From positions 1-57,370 of the IMG/VR virus record IMGVR_UViG_3300042468_000162: a DNA stretch of 57,370 bases, one strand, 5' to 3'. Position numbers and translations under genes: made by a program. This document shows positions 24,535 through 32,622 of the stretch, one piece after another. The first letter of the stretch is position 1. Each line of letters opens with the position of its first letter. This DNA comes from a virus. The notes under the pieces were generated by a model that was not told where the DNA came from, searched no databases, and was given only the letters and a program-made list of their open reading frames with translations.

Positions 24535-26511
24535 TTATCTTCGGTCAAAAGATGAATACTCTAGTACTGCTGCGTCGAGTGAAAACGGGGGGTCTGTGCC
24601 TATAGATTCAAATTGCAAAGAGACAGTAAATCCAGATCCTATAGTCTGTGTCGTAAATACTTTCTTTAATTTACTTCCAAATACAGATGTTCCGTATGTA
24701 GCTGTTACTGCACCATAGATAGCAACTGCACCTGCCACATTAGTTAGATTGATGTTCTCTGGTTGTATGATATTTTCTTCATCAAAATCAAACATCAAGT
24801 TCACTGAAATAGATACACCACCTTGTGGATCAATGTATAGTTTTAATTTATAAATTGATTTACGTAAACTAGGATCAGTGATAGGAACATAAGGTGTATA
24901 AAAGTAAGCTGTTATATCACCGCCATCAAAAGAGTTACCACTTTCCATCTTGTATACGTAGCCCGTATCATTGGAAAATATAATAGTCTCTGCTTTATTA
25001 CGATAGTTATAATCAGCTAAGTAAACTTTAATGCCACGTAATTCAGCCCAAGATACAGCGACATTGTTATCAACTTCGGTCTGTACACCTAAGATGCCTA
25101 CTGCATTTTCTGTAGATACATTAGTGTTGTACCCGAATATTCTATACTGTGACTTACTCTTAATAACTACAGATGCAAATGAAGTTGAAGTAGAGATCAT
25201 ATTAGTGACCTCTTTCTGTATAACTTTAGATACAACTGCTAATCCAAAATCTCCTACACGATCTGTAGCACTCAATAACCTGATACCATCTGGTCCAAGG
25301 AAAATAATGTCACTTCCATATTCTTGAATCGTATCAGTATCAATACAGCCTACATTCTCAGTGATAGGCTGCAGCACAAAGTCTGCAAGTGTATTGCCTA
25401 CAAGCCTTGTTATCTTACGTTGACTAAAGATAATAAGCTGTTCACGGAATACAATTAAACCTGTAATAGCACTTCCTACCGATATAATCCCTGCCCCATT
25501 AGCAGGTGTATAATCATTATCTGTATAGGGGGCAGTGAATATAAGCTTATCCCCCTTAGCTAAGAACAGATGATTCTTAAAGAAGACTACATGTTCCGCA
25601 CCAAAGGCATCTGCAGTTGCATTATTCTGTACTGTAAACGTCGTACCATCCCATGTCATGGGTGGATTCTGACCATCTACAATACATATTTTCTCTGTTG
25701 TAGCAATACGATACTTAGCATGTCTGGCTCTAGAACTATCGATTAAAGCTGCAGTTAGCCATGTAATTGCTGCATTGTCAGATGGGCTAGATGCAAGTGA
25801 AGGATTAATTGCTAAAGTAGCACCACCTGATGATACCGTTGCATCTGCAGTAACTGTGTATACTTTCTCTACACCTGCAATCGTAAATGTATCACCAGCT
25901 TGTGGTACTGAAGTTAACCCATCGACAACTAAACTAGAGCCAGTTTGACCCGCACCATTAACTAGTGTAGTGCCGTAGCTTGGGACATTGATCTGTGTCC
26001 ACGATGTACCCGTTGAATAATATATATTACTATTCTTAGCTGCAATGACTTTATTTTCCCATGCAGCAATGCCATGAATTGTACCTGTAGTAGTTGTAAA
26101 TGTAACTGCAGCTAAATCAGCAGGGCTAGAAGCAAGGCTAGAAGTCAGTGTCAGTGTAGCTCTTTTATTAGTAGAGTCATATGAGACACCTGCAGTTGCA
26201 ATTGTATATGTACCTGTAACACCTGCAATCGTTAGTTGATGTCCATCCGAAGGTGCTTTGTATATATTACCGACAACTAATGTCGTACCTGTTTGACCTG
26301 ATCCATGTACTTTAACTGCTGCATAAGAGGGGACTAAGGTACTTGAATACTTTTCATAGCCTAATATACGTTGATACCCGCCTTCTACAGAGGGTTCAAA
26401 GTTACGTAATACACGAGCTGAGCCTGGGAGTTTAATACCCTGTTGTAGTGGGGATAGATTAGTAACTAACCCACCTGCAAACTCAAAGGGATATGTAGCC
26501 CAACGATCCAT
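24535..26511 (-). CDS. Tail tubular protein B / nozzle
   Basis: A 658-residue protein placed directly after tail tubular protein A, as in T7 (gp11-gp12). It starts with the typical YPFEFAGGLVTNLSPLQQG and LRNFEPSVEGGYQRILGYEK and has the conserved middle ALIDSSRARHAKYRIATTEKIC, VVFFKNHLFLA and ITGLIVFREQLIIFSQRKI of phage nozzle proteins. Two copies of a beta domain (GSGQTGTTLVV... and GAGQTGSSLVV..., each ending SLASSP) are inserted in the N-terminal third. It closes the distal end of the tail tube. Confidence 0.85.
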   Translation of the reverse strand: MDRWATYPFEFAGGLVTNLSPLQQGIKLPGSARVLRNFEPSVEGGYQRILGYEKYSSTLVPSYAAVKVHGSGQTGTTLVVGNIYKAPSDGHQLTIAGVTGTYTIATAGVSYDSTNKRATLTLTSSLASSPADLAAVTFTTTTGTIHGIAAWENKVIAAKNSNIYYSTGTSWTQINVPSYGTTLVNGAGQTGSSLVVDGLTSVPQAGDTFTIAGVEKVYTVTADATVSSGGATLAINPSLASSPSDNAAITWLTAALIDSSRARHAKYRIATTEKICIVDGQNPPMTWDGTTFTVQNNATADAFGAEHVVFFKNHLFLAKGDKLIFTAPYTDNDYTPANGAGIISVGSAITGLIVFREQLIIFSQRKITRLVGNTLADFVLQPITENVGCIDTDTIQEYGSDIIFLGPDGIRLLSATDRVGDFGLAVVSKVIQKEVTNMISTSTSFASVVIKSKSQYRIFGYNTNVSTENAVGILGVQTEVDNNVAVSWAELRGIKVYLADYNYRNKAETIIFSNDTGYVYKMESGNSFDGGDITAYFYTPYVPITDPSLRKSIYKLKLYIDPQGGVSISVNLMFDFDEENIIQPENINLTNVAGAVAIYGAVTATYGTSVFGSKLKKVFTTQTIGSGFTVSLQFESIGTDPPFSLDAAVLEYSSFDRR

Positions 26512-27236
26512 CAGGAAGCCAGCCTTGGACCTGCTACATATCTGCGCTGCTGCTGTATCATTTTGCTACGAACATAATCATAGCGATTGATACAAATAAC
26601 CCGCATATTTTTAATGCCCTGCTCAAACTTCTGCTTAGATAGTGTGGCAGCTTGTTCATTACTTCTAAACATGTAAGTGTAATACATACCACCTTCAATG
26701 ATTACATGTTTAAATGTTTCAGGTATATCTGGCACATCATCATAATTTACAAGATCTACTGCATTCTTATAATACTCGTACACTAATGTATAAGCTTTAT
26801 CTGGACATGACACTAGACCAAATTCTAAACCAGGAGCACGAAATACATAAGTAGGAAGATCACGCACACTAGTATCACTAGTATATTCTTGATCTACATA
26901 CTGCTCCAAGTATTCTTCATAGGACATGATCTTAAGCTTTGAAGTATCATTATCCAGGGTACTATCTTCTTTAATCCTGAAGCTATCAAAATCAATAGTC
27001 TTTGCATCATTGGGGTAAGCATAACGTGTTTCACCTGCAGTCAATATAATCTCATCTCTGCAGTGATTAAAAGGCCATTCAAACTCTTCTTGGTTAATAT
27101 CTTGTATGGCATCATTAATTGCATCTTTAGCATGAGAGTAAAACCCTTTAGCTGATGCAAAGTTAGATGAAGTAAGTTCAACTTCATTAAACCTACGATT
27201 AATTGTATTAACTAAATCTAGATAGTTATATGCCAT
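26511..27236 (-). CDS. Tail tubular protein A / adaptor
   Basis: A 241-residue adaptor protein with the family pattern MAYNYLDLVNTINRRFNEVEL, DAINDAIQDINQEEFEWPF and LPTYVFRAPGLEFGLVSCPD, then a C-terminal helical part (SKQKFEQGIKNMRVI). It joins the portal to the nozzle. It overlaps the nozzle and the upstream small gene by one base each, so all are coupled. Confidence 0.85.
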   Translation of the reverse strand: MAYNYLDLVNTINRRFNEVELTSSNFASAKGFYSHAKDAINDAIQDINQEEFEWPFNHCRDEIILTAGETRYAYPNDAKTIDFDSFRIKEDSTLDNDTSKLKIMSYEEYLEQYVDQEYTSDTSVRDLPTYVFRAPGLEFGLVSCPDKAYTLVYEYYKNAVDLVNYDDVPDIPETFKHVIIEGGMYYTYMFRSNEQAATLSKQKFEQGIKNMRVICINRYDYVRSKMIQQQRRYVAGPRLAS

Positions 27237-27553
27237 TACTGCTCCCTAATACGCAATCTAACAGAGCGTTCAGCAGTGCTACCTGTATTATCCGTAATAC
27301 TACAAAAGAAAGTATATTCTTTATTCAATGTACCTGAGCCTAGATTAATCGTAGCTACTGTGCTTGTATTAGTCTGTGATATATTTTGAATACCATCTAC
27401 AGTAGCACCCGCAGCTATCGTAGTTTTAGCTGTACTTGAAGTGCTTACAGACCATGTGACTGTTGAGATTGTTGCACCACCTAAGAATCTAGACCAGTCG
27501 ATACTGTAGTCTAGAATCTCATTAGGATCTTTGCTAGGCCAACTATATGCCAC
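27236..27553 (-). CDS. Ig-like small virion protein (fibre-tail adaptor type)
   Basis: A 105-residue protein beginning MAYSWPSKDPNEILDYSIDW, followed by an all-beta domain (ISTVTWSVSTSS, NTSTVATINLG, YTFFCSITDNTGSTAERSVRL) that reads as one Ig-like fold. The start pattern DPNEILDYSIDWSxFL is common in small proteins placed before tail tubular protein A in podoviruses. It probably decorates the tail or links fibres to it; exact role unknown. Confidence 0.7.
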   Translation of the reverse strand: MAYSWPSKDPNEILDYSIDWSRFLGGATISTVTWSVSTSSTAKTTIAAGATVDGIQNISQTNTSTVATINLGSGTLNKEYTFFCSITDNTGSTAERSVRLRIREQ

Positions 27554-28524
27554 TATGCTACCCTCTCTTTTCGATCACCAGATGTACTACGTCTTTGTAC
27601 AGTTACAGATGTCTTAGGATAATCTGTGATGTAAACAATTCGTTTAGGACTTGCAGGTATTTTAATAGTTCTGTACGGGTTGTTAGAAAGCTCTACAGTT
27701 GTTGATTGAACTGCAGGTATGTAAACTAATCTATCTCTGCTATATAAATGTGCAACTGCTGCATAATCAAACTGTGTTGTCACTACAGTTACAGTACCCA
27801 CTGAACCTGTAGCACTTAAACCATTAAATGTAGGCTGGGCATTTTCAAATATAGATACAGTGCCAACTGAGCCTGTAGCATTTACACCTGTTACAGATAC
27901 AACTGCTTTAGCGAATACAGTTGTAGCACCAGCTTGACCTAAAGCATTTACACCAGTAGGTATAACAGAAGCTTTAGCTACTACAGTTACAGTGCCTGCT
28001 GCATTTGTTGCACTTACACCTGTTACAGGTACTCTATTAACAGTTACTTGTGTAGGTGTCCCTATTGATCCAGTGGCTTCATTACCAGTAACACTTACGT
28101 TACTATCACCAGATATAGAAGCTGTTGTTACTTGAGCAGTAGCAACTACACCTATGGCATTAACAGTAGCGTCTGCTGCAACAGTAGGCGCACTATTTGC
28201 ACCGGAGGCTGATACCCCTGTAACAGTATGACGTAGACCTAGACTAAAATTTAAACTATCATTAACAGCACCTGTGGCTGATACACCTGTAACAGCTACA
28301 TTGCTATCGCCACTTATTTGTCCAGGCCCTATGAGACCAACTGCACCTGTAGCTACAACGCCAATAACTACATGACTAGCGTCTGCTTCAATTACTACAC
28401 CACTATCTGTGGTACAAGTACCCTGTACCCCATCCGGTACTATAGATACATTAGAAACATCGTAATAAACACTACCATACGTTCCTATGCCATAGATAGC
28501 ACCAGAACGGGTAGATGTAGGCAT
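27553..28524 (-). CDS. Repeat-containing virion protein with 22-residue beta repeats
   Basis: A 323-residue protein. The start STRSGAIYGIGTYGSVYYDV resembles head or tail decoration proteins. From about residue 45 to 250 it has some nine units of 22 residues with the pattern VTGVxATGxxGTVTVxxxAxV. It closes with a basic domain (LYSRDRLVYIPAVQS, RIVYITDYPKTSVTVQRR). The exact 22-residue spacing with alternating small and aliphatic residues suggests a beta solenoid or a row of beta hairpins. Function unknown, probably structural. Confidence 0.7.
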   Translation of the reverse strand: MPTSTRSGAIYGIGTYGSVYYDVSNVSIVPDGVQGTCTTDSGVVIEADASHVVIGVVATGAVGLIGPGQISGDSNVAVTGVSATGAVNDSLNFSLGLRHTVTGVSASGANSAPTVAADATVNAIGVVATAQVTTASISGDSNVSVTGNEATGSIGTPTQVTVNRVPVTGVSATNAAGTVTVVAKASVIPTGVNALGQAGATTVFAKAVVSVTGVNATGSVGTVSIFENAQPTFNGLSATGSVGTVTVVTTQFDYAAVAHLYSRDRLVYIPAVQSTTVELSNNPYRTIKIPASPKRIVYITDYPKTSVTVQRRSTSGDRKERVA

Positions 28525-28536
28525 AGCTACACCCTA

Positions 28537-28980
28537 CTAAGCAATACGGATAATGGCATTAGACGCATCTGCCGCTGGAAACTGAATAACAAAATCTCCG
28601 TTAGTGGAAGTTTTATCTCCACCAAAAGCAAGAGCACATACGGCATTTGTAGTGCCAGACCCACCATCAGTCGTTGTGTTATAGATCAATGCACCATTTG
28701 CTGTAATCGTTGCAGAAGACCATGTAGTATCAGCAAAGTCACAAAAAGCAGTAGTACCACTGGTAGTAGGATCAATGTTAGTAAGTGCATTACCACCGGC
28801 AGTGTACCCAGTACCAGTGACTTCATTAGACGAGCTATAGTCAGTCGTACTAGCACCCAACGTAGCACTTGATGTGTATAGGGCAATTTTGAATGTATCA
28901 CCACTGGAGGCATTAAAATCATGTTTACCTTCCAGCAATTCTTTTTTAAAGGAGGTACACATTGCTGTTGTGATAGCCAT
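28537..28980 (-). CDS. Conserved phage structural protein (MAITTAMCTSFKKELLEG family)
   Basis: A 147-residue beta-rich protein with the recurring phage pattern CTSFKKELLEGKHDF, DTFKIALYTSSATLGASTTDY, SNEVTGTGYTAGGNALTN and a C-terminal GDFVIQFPAADASNAIIRIA. The family is common in tailed phages near the capsid and tail genes and is annotated as a head or tail decoration protein. It starts directly after the next gene upstream. Confidence 0.8.
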   Translation of the reverse strand: MAITTAMCTSFKKELLEGKHDFNASSGDTFKIALYTSSATLGASTTDYSSSNEVTGTGYTAGGNALTNIDPTTSGTTAFCDFADTTWSSATITANGALIYNTTTDGGSGTTNAVCALAFGGDKTSTNGDFVIQFPAADASNAIIRIA

Positions 28981-29228
28981 TACTTTATCCTTGCAATAAG
29001 ATGTCTTTCATGGGATACAATTGCCTGTTGAATATAGTATTCAATAATCTTTTGTATATTATTTTTGTAAGCTAATGCTTGATCACGTATGGGACCTTCT
29101 GTTTTGTCACCTACATGAATGATTTTATCTGCAGCTAGTTTAGCCCAATCAGTCACTGCTAAAGGACCATTGCTAGATGCAACGACATTAACTGCACCCG
29201 GAGAAAGATTTGCTGTAAATGTAAACAT
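28980..29228 (-). CDS. Hypothetical virion-block protein
   Basis: An 82-residue protein (MFTFTANLSPGAVNVVASSN) with LAVTDWAKLAADKIIHVGD and a C-terminal helix (KNNIQKIIEYYIQQAIVSHE). The pattern is frequent beside decoration genes of aquatic podoviruses; function unknown. A GTG at 29258 would add ten residues, but it would place the start inside the terminator-like hairpin at 29235-29265, so I prefer the ATG at 29228. Confidence 0.6.
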   Translation of the reverse strand: MFTFTANLSPGAVNVVASSNGPLAVTDWAKLAADKIIHVGDKTEGPIRDQALAYKNNIQKIIEYYIQQAIVSHERHLIARIK

Positions 29229-29234
29229 ATAGAA

Positions 29235-29265
29235 AGGGGGCAATGCCTTGTTAGACACTGCCCCT
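29235..29265 (-). terminator. Hairpin terminator after the capsid/decoration genes
   Basis: On the minus strand AGGGGCA (29265-29259) pairs with TGCCCC (29242-29237) around a 16-base loop and is followed by a short CTTTCT run. It lies between the capsid/decoration pair and the tail genes, where it could lower downstream expression relative to capsid. Confidence 0.45.
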
Positions 29266-29280
29266 ATAGTTAGTTAGCTA

Positions 29281-29766
29281 TTAAGCCAACTGATCACGAT
29301 CTACGTCAACGGGACCTACACGATCTGCGATGTTGCAAAGTAGTGCCCAAACACGGACCTTACCTGCAGAAATAGCAGTCGTAGAAGTTGCGATCAATAG
29401 ATCAATGGTATCTGCAGAACCACGAACAATGGGCTGATACGCTGCAGGTTGCGCTGCATAGCCAGTAGCTGAGCTATCTAGCACTGCACCATCAACAAAT
29501 GCGTCTGCATCAGCACCAGTGATGCCTAGATCGACAGTAACATCACCAGTGATGGTTGAAGTGACTTCATAACCAGCAGCAATGACGAGTGTCTCTGCTG
29601 GAACGTCAATGATTTCAATCACATCAGCAGCTGCAAGAGCACTGCCTTTGGTGGTAGTAGCCACTGCAAAGTCGAGTGTAGCTTCGACCATGTAGGGCAT
29701 ATTACGAATAGAACGTGCAGGATGAGTACCTGCTTGGATTCCTGGGGATACGTCAACGGTAGCCAT
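29281..29766 (-). CDS. Head decoration protein (probable)
   Basis: A 161-residue beta-rich protein (MATVDVSPGIQAGTHPARSI) immediately downstream of the major capsid gene, 15 bases away with a good ribosome site. VIEIIDVPAETLVIAAGYEV, TVDLGITGADADAF and KVRVWALLCNIAD are typical of decoration or cement proteins of podoviruses. The inferred role is capsid stabilisation; location and composition are the evidence. Confidence 0.7.
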   Translation of the reverse strand: MATVDVSPGIQAGTHPARSIRNMPYMVEATLDFAVATTTKGSALAAADVIEIIDVPAETLVIAAGYEVTSTITGDVTVDLGITGADADAFVDGAVLDSSATGYAAQPAAYQPIVRGSADTIDLLIATSTTAISAGKVRVWALLCNIADRVGPVDVDRDQLA

Positions 29767-29781
29767 TTATATTTCCTCCAA

Positions 29782-30852
29782 TTAAGCTGCGTTATATTTA
29801 GCGGTTACAATTGCTTCTGGCCTCAAAATTTTTCTGCCATACAAGTGCATACCACGTACAATGTCAGCAAAACTGTCAGGGTCACGATAGTTTTCAGTCT
29901 TGGTAATTTGCTGTGCAGTAGCAACAGCAGCTTCATGACCTGCTACAATAACACCGTAGTTGCTGTTCTGGTTAGCAGTACCTGTAGTACCTGGGCCAGT
30001 GCCAATCTTGGGAAGGTTGTTAGAAACATAAACACGGAAACCGTGAAGGTTGTTAATAACAAGACCATTTTGAAGACCAGAACCACCAAAGTCACTGTTC
30101 AATAGGCGACTATCTTCGTCTTTAAGCAATTCAATAAAGACGGGATCGACAACCAACCAACGACCTGTGGTATCAACAAACTGCTGATCTAGCAAACGAC
30201 CCATACGTGCAATAACCATTAAAGGTGATGCAGTTGCAGTGGGAAGTGCAGTTGCGCCAGGAAGACGAGCAGCAAGAGGAATGGAATGATCACCTGCAGA
30301 TGCAGTGGTAATATTACCAAAGCTATCTTTACGGAGCTTCATCGAAGTAAGCAATTCATCTGAACCTGCAGTTGAAACAGCCTTAGTGCCAGGAGCAGTT
30401 GTACGTGCAGTGTCAGCATTGACATGCTTAGCTGATTGATAGAAGCCTGCAAGGTAGCCAAGAACGTCTTGATCATACTGGTCACGCAAGCGATATGCTG
30501 CACGATCAGATGCCATAGACATGAAGTTTACATGACTGTGAGCAGCTTCAATGTCATCAATCTTAAATGCAAAGTAGTTTGCTTGATCAACGACAAGGGT
30601 GAAGTCTTCGTCATCAAGATCTTGTGCCGTGATTTGTGTGCCACGAGCATAAGATTGAACAGAAACTTCAGGCTCTTTGATGATCTTAACCGAATCACCC
30701 ATGTTAGCGATCTCACCGAAGTAGTCGCTGTTAGTGATATCTTCTACGGTTGAAGATTTACGGAATGCAAGTTGTACCTGTTTGCTGTAAATGACAGCTG
30801 AGAAATTGCCATTTGGCAGGTTGTTGTAATTCGGGGCTTTAGGAAAAGCCAT
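29782..30852 (-). CDS. Major capsid protein (HK97 fold)
   Basis: A 356-residue protein. MAFPKAPNYNNLPNGNFSAV, IYSKQVQLAFRKSSTVEDIT, GDSVKIIKEPEVSVQSY and ITAQDLDDEDFTLVVDQANYF followed by FKIDDIEAAHSH form the standard start of aquatic podovirus capsids. The C-terminus has RYVLRP-type strands (MHLYGRKILRPEAIVTAKY). It lies between scaffold and decoration genes and has a very strong ribosome site (TAGGAGGATAAATC). A consensus promoter lies about 0.7 kb upstream, on the far side of an inserted HNH gene. Confidence 0.9.
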   Translation of the reverse strand: MAFPKAPNYNNLPNGNFSAVIYSKQVQLAFRKSSTVEDITNSDYFGEIANMGDSVKIIKEPEVSVQSYARGTQITAQDLDDEDFTLVVDQANYFAFKIDDIEAAHSHVNFMSMASDRAAYRLRDQYDQDVLGYLAGFYQSAKHVNADTARTTAPGTKAVSTAGSDELLTSMKLRKDSFGNITTASAGDHSIPLAARLPGATALPTATASPLMVIARMGRLLDQQFVDTTGRWLVVDPVFIELLKDEDSRLLNSDFGGSGLQNGLVINNLHGFRVYVSNNLPKIGTGPGTTGTANQNSNYGVIVAGHEAAVATAQQITKTENYRDPDSFADIVRGMHLYGRKILRPEAIVTAKYNAA

Positions 30853-30936
30853 GATTTATCCTCCTAAGATAAATGAATAAGTATATAAATACGCTTAAAC
30901 ATTCACTACAGAGGCTGTCAATATTGAGTGCGAAAG

Positions 30937-31485
30937 TTATCGGGTCAATATATTTTCAGGTAAGTCTGATAGTCTATTGTTTTGCGCCACAAGATGACAC
31001 AAAGAAATGAACACATGTTCTGTATATTCTTGTTTCATCTTATTGATAGCAGCACAGACTAATTGGATATTATCCTTGTGATAGCCTTTACTACTATCGA
31101 TTCGGTCTAGGCTTATCGTATTAAACTGGTTGGCTACGGCTACTAGCGGCAGTTTTGTATAAGCACAAAGACCTTGCTGCACTTCAAAAACATCTAGTAA
31201 GTCTTCATTGACTAAACTAAATTCTTTATTTCGATTCTTTGCTTTAGTGCAAAGATTCTTTAACCTTGAATCTATATCTCTAGTATATTTTGGTATGTAA
31301 CTTTTTCGGGCTACAGACACTCTCTTTTTTATCGTGTTTTCATTTTTCAAGTAGTACTCGTGTCCAACAATGCAAGCACATGGCTTACATATACCACGAA
31401 CCCCAAACTTCTTATGTTTATCTTTATGAAACTCTGTCAGTGGCTTTTCAATGCCACACTTACGGCAACACTTTACCTGTTCCAT
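30937..31485 (-). CDS. HNH homing endonuclease between scaffold and capsid genes
   Basis: A 182-residue free-standing nuclease. An N-terminal zinc ribbon (CCRKCGIEK ... CKPC) is followed by YTKLPL, then the HNH-like core ISLDRIDSSKGYHKDNIQLVC and INKMKQEY. The same core is found in the gene at 39358. It is inserted between the strong promoter at 31568-31596 and the major capsid gene, so the capsid message must pass through it. Its base use is AT-rich, like selfish genes. Confidence 0.88.
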   Translation of the reverse strand: MEQVKCCRKCGIEKPLTEFHKDKHKKFGVRGICKPCACIVGHEYYLKNENTIKKRVSVARKSYIPKYTRDIDSRLKNLCTKAKNRNKEFSLVNEDLLDVFEVQQGLCAYTKLPLVAVANQFNTISLDRIDSSKGYHKDNIQLVCAAINKMKQEYTEHVFISLCHLVAQNNRLSDLPENILTR

Positions 31486-31567
31486 TTTATCTCCGACAAG
31501 AAAATGGGCTAGCTAATGTGTCGGCATTAGCAGGGGAGCTACCCTCTTCGCCCGTTACTTTGCTCTT

Positions 31568-31596
31568 GTTATATTGACTTAATTTAAATTTGTCAA
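31568..31596 (-). promoter_or_regulatory. Consensus sigma70 promoter for HNH-capsid transcript
   Basis: Reading leftward, TTGACA (31596-31591), a 17-base AT-rich spacer and TATAAC (31573-31568). It lies in the gap between scaffold and HNH genes. It matches the host consensus at 11 of 12 positions with ideal spacing. The transcript would carry the HNH gene, capsid and decoration genes. Confidence 0.7.
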
Positions 31597-31608
31597 GTTA
31601 CTATGATA

Positions 31609-32475
31609 CTAACGTGCGTGACCTGACTTATCATACACAAATTTACCAGAACGTATAGCAGCAATAATGAGATCTTGTTTCTTCTCATACTCAGCTGCTG
31701 ACATGCGCTCTACATCAGATTCATAAAATACGTCATTGTTTCTTTCACTAGGCTGTGATCGTTTAGAACCCATCACTGAACGTGCAGCATCCTTATATGT
31801 ATCCTTCTTACGACTACCTGCAATGCCCATATCAGCTTTGTACAGATCAATAGCACGTGCAGCTGAAATAGCGTCTGTTTCGTTGTCGTATAAAGCTTGT
31901 TGCACCCACTTGGGCTGCTTATCTACCCACTCATGGAATTCATCCTGCTCTCTGATTTCATCAAAGTCGGGATGTAACTTCATAAGCTGTGCTTCAGCTT
32001 TCTTCTTTTCAGCTTCCTCTGCCATCTGATTAATCTTATGAACACGGGATTCAAGTTCAGCAGACTGTTCTCGTGCTTTTTTAATGGCAATAGTTTCAAC
32101 AATCTTTGCTACGTCTGGATACTCACTAACCCATGCCTCTAATTCTTCTTCACTTTTGGGTAGCTTAATCTGTTCTTTTGTAGATGATTCTAGTTGTGCC
32201 TGTAGTTCATCGATCTTCTTTTGTAGATCTAGTTGTTGTTTTTGTGAGTGTCTACGTAGATCGCCATAACGCTTTTTAAAGCTACGTTCCTCTGCACTTT
32301 CAGGTACAACACCGTCATCATCTTCTGCATCTTCAGATTCAATATTTTTCTTATTATCTGAAGTATCAAGCATCTGCTTTAACTCTTCTTCTTCTTGTTT
32401 TATTTTTTCATGATTTGCATTACGTTTAATGAAACCTGCTACTTTTACGTGTTCAATTTGTTGTTGCTCAGACAT
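31609..32475 (-). CDS. Capsid scaffolding protein
   Basis: A 288-residue, very charged helical protein upstream of the capsid gene. Features: acidic stretch SEDAEDDDGVVPES, long coiled coil (KKRYGDLRRHSQKQQLDLQK, ELQAQLESSTKE), LHPDFDEIREQDEFHEWVDK, and a basic C-terminus (IRSGKFVYDKSGHAR) that would bind capsid. This matches the scaffold family of T7-like podoviruses. No protease motif is seen, so the capsid may be assembled without a prohead protease. Confidence 0.85.
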   Translation of the reverse strand: MSEQQQIEHVKVAGFIKRNANHEKIKQEEEELKQMLDTSDNKKNIESEDAEDDDGVVPESAEERSFKKRYGDLRRHSQKQQLDLQKKIDELQAQLESSTKEQIKLPKSEEELEAWVSEYPDVAKIVETIAIKKAREQSAELESRVHKINQMAEEAEKKKAEAQLMKLHPDFDEIREQDEFHEWVDKQPKWVQQALYDNETDAISAARAIDLYKADMGIAGSRKKDTYKDAARSVMGSKRSQPSERNNDVFYESDVERMSAAEYEKKQDLIIAAIRSGKFVYDKSGHAR

Positions 32476-32518
32476 ACTTACCTCTTTAGTTGGGGGCTGT
32501 TACATCAGGTGGCCCAAA

Positions 32519-32538
32519 GGCTATTATTTAAAATAGCC
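32519..32538 (-). terminator. Hairpin in the gap before the scaffold gene
   Basis: GGCTATT and AATAGCC form a perfect seven-base stem around ATTTAA, with TTTGGG following on the minus strand. It lies in the leader between the promoter at 32593-32622 and the scaffold ATG. A second inverted pair (GAAGGGT / ACCCTTC) lies just upstream. It is either a weak terminator or a leader structure. Confidence 0.35.
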
Positions 32539-32592
32539 CATAATGAAGGGTTATTGTTATTGAAAGCTACACCCTTCTATAGCTAACTATCT

Positions 32593-32622
32593 ATTATATC
32601 ATCCACCACCGGGAGTAGTCAA
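32593..32622 (-). promoter_or_regulatory. Sigma70-like promoter for scaffold gene
   Basis: On the minus strand, TTGACT (32622-32617), an 18-base spacer and TATAAT (32598-32593), overlapping the end of the 599-residue gene. It gives a leader of about 110 bases before the scaffold gene, the only sizeable gap in this part of the block besides the capsid promoter gap. Confidence 0.5.

Noticed and set aside
31486-31567. Group I intron or ncRNA near the HNH gene at 30937
   Set aside because: A few stems can be drawn (GCTAATG/CATTAGC), but no intron core or interrupted gene is visible; it reads as an ordinary leader downstream of the promoter.
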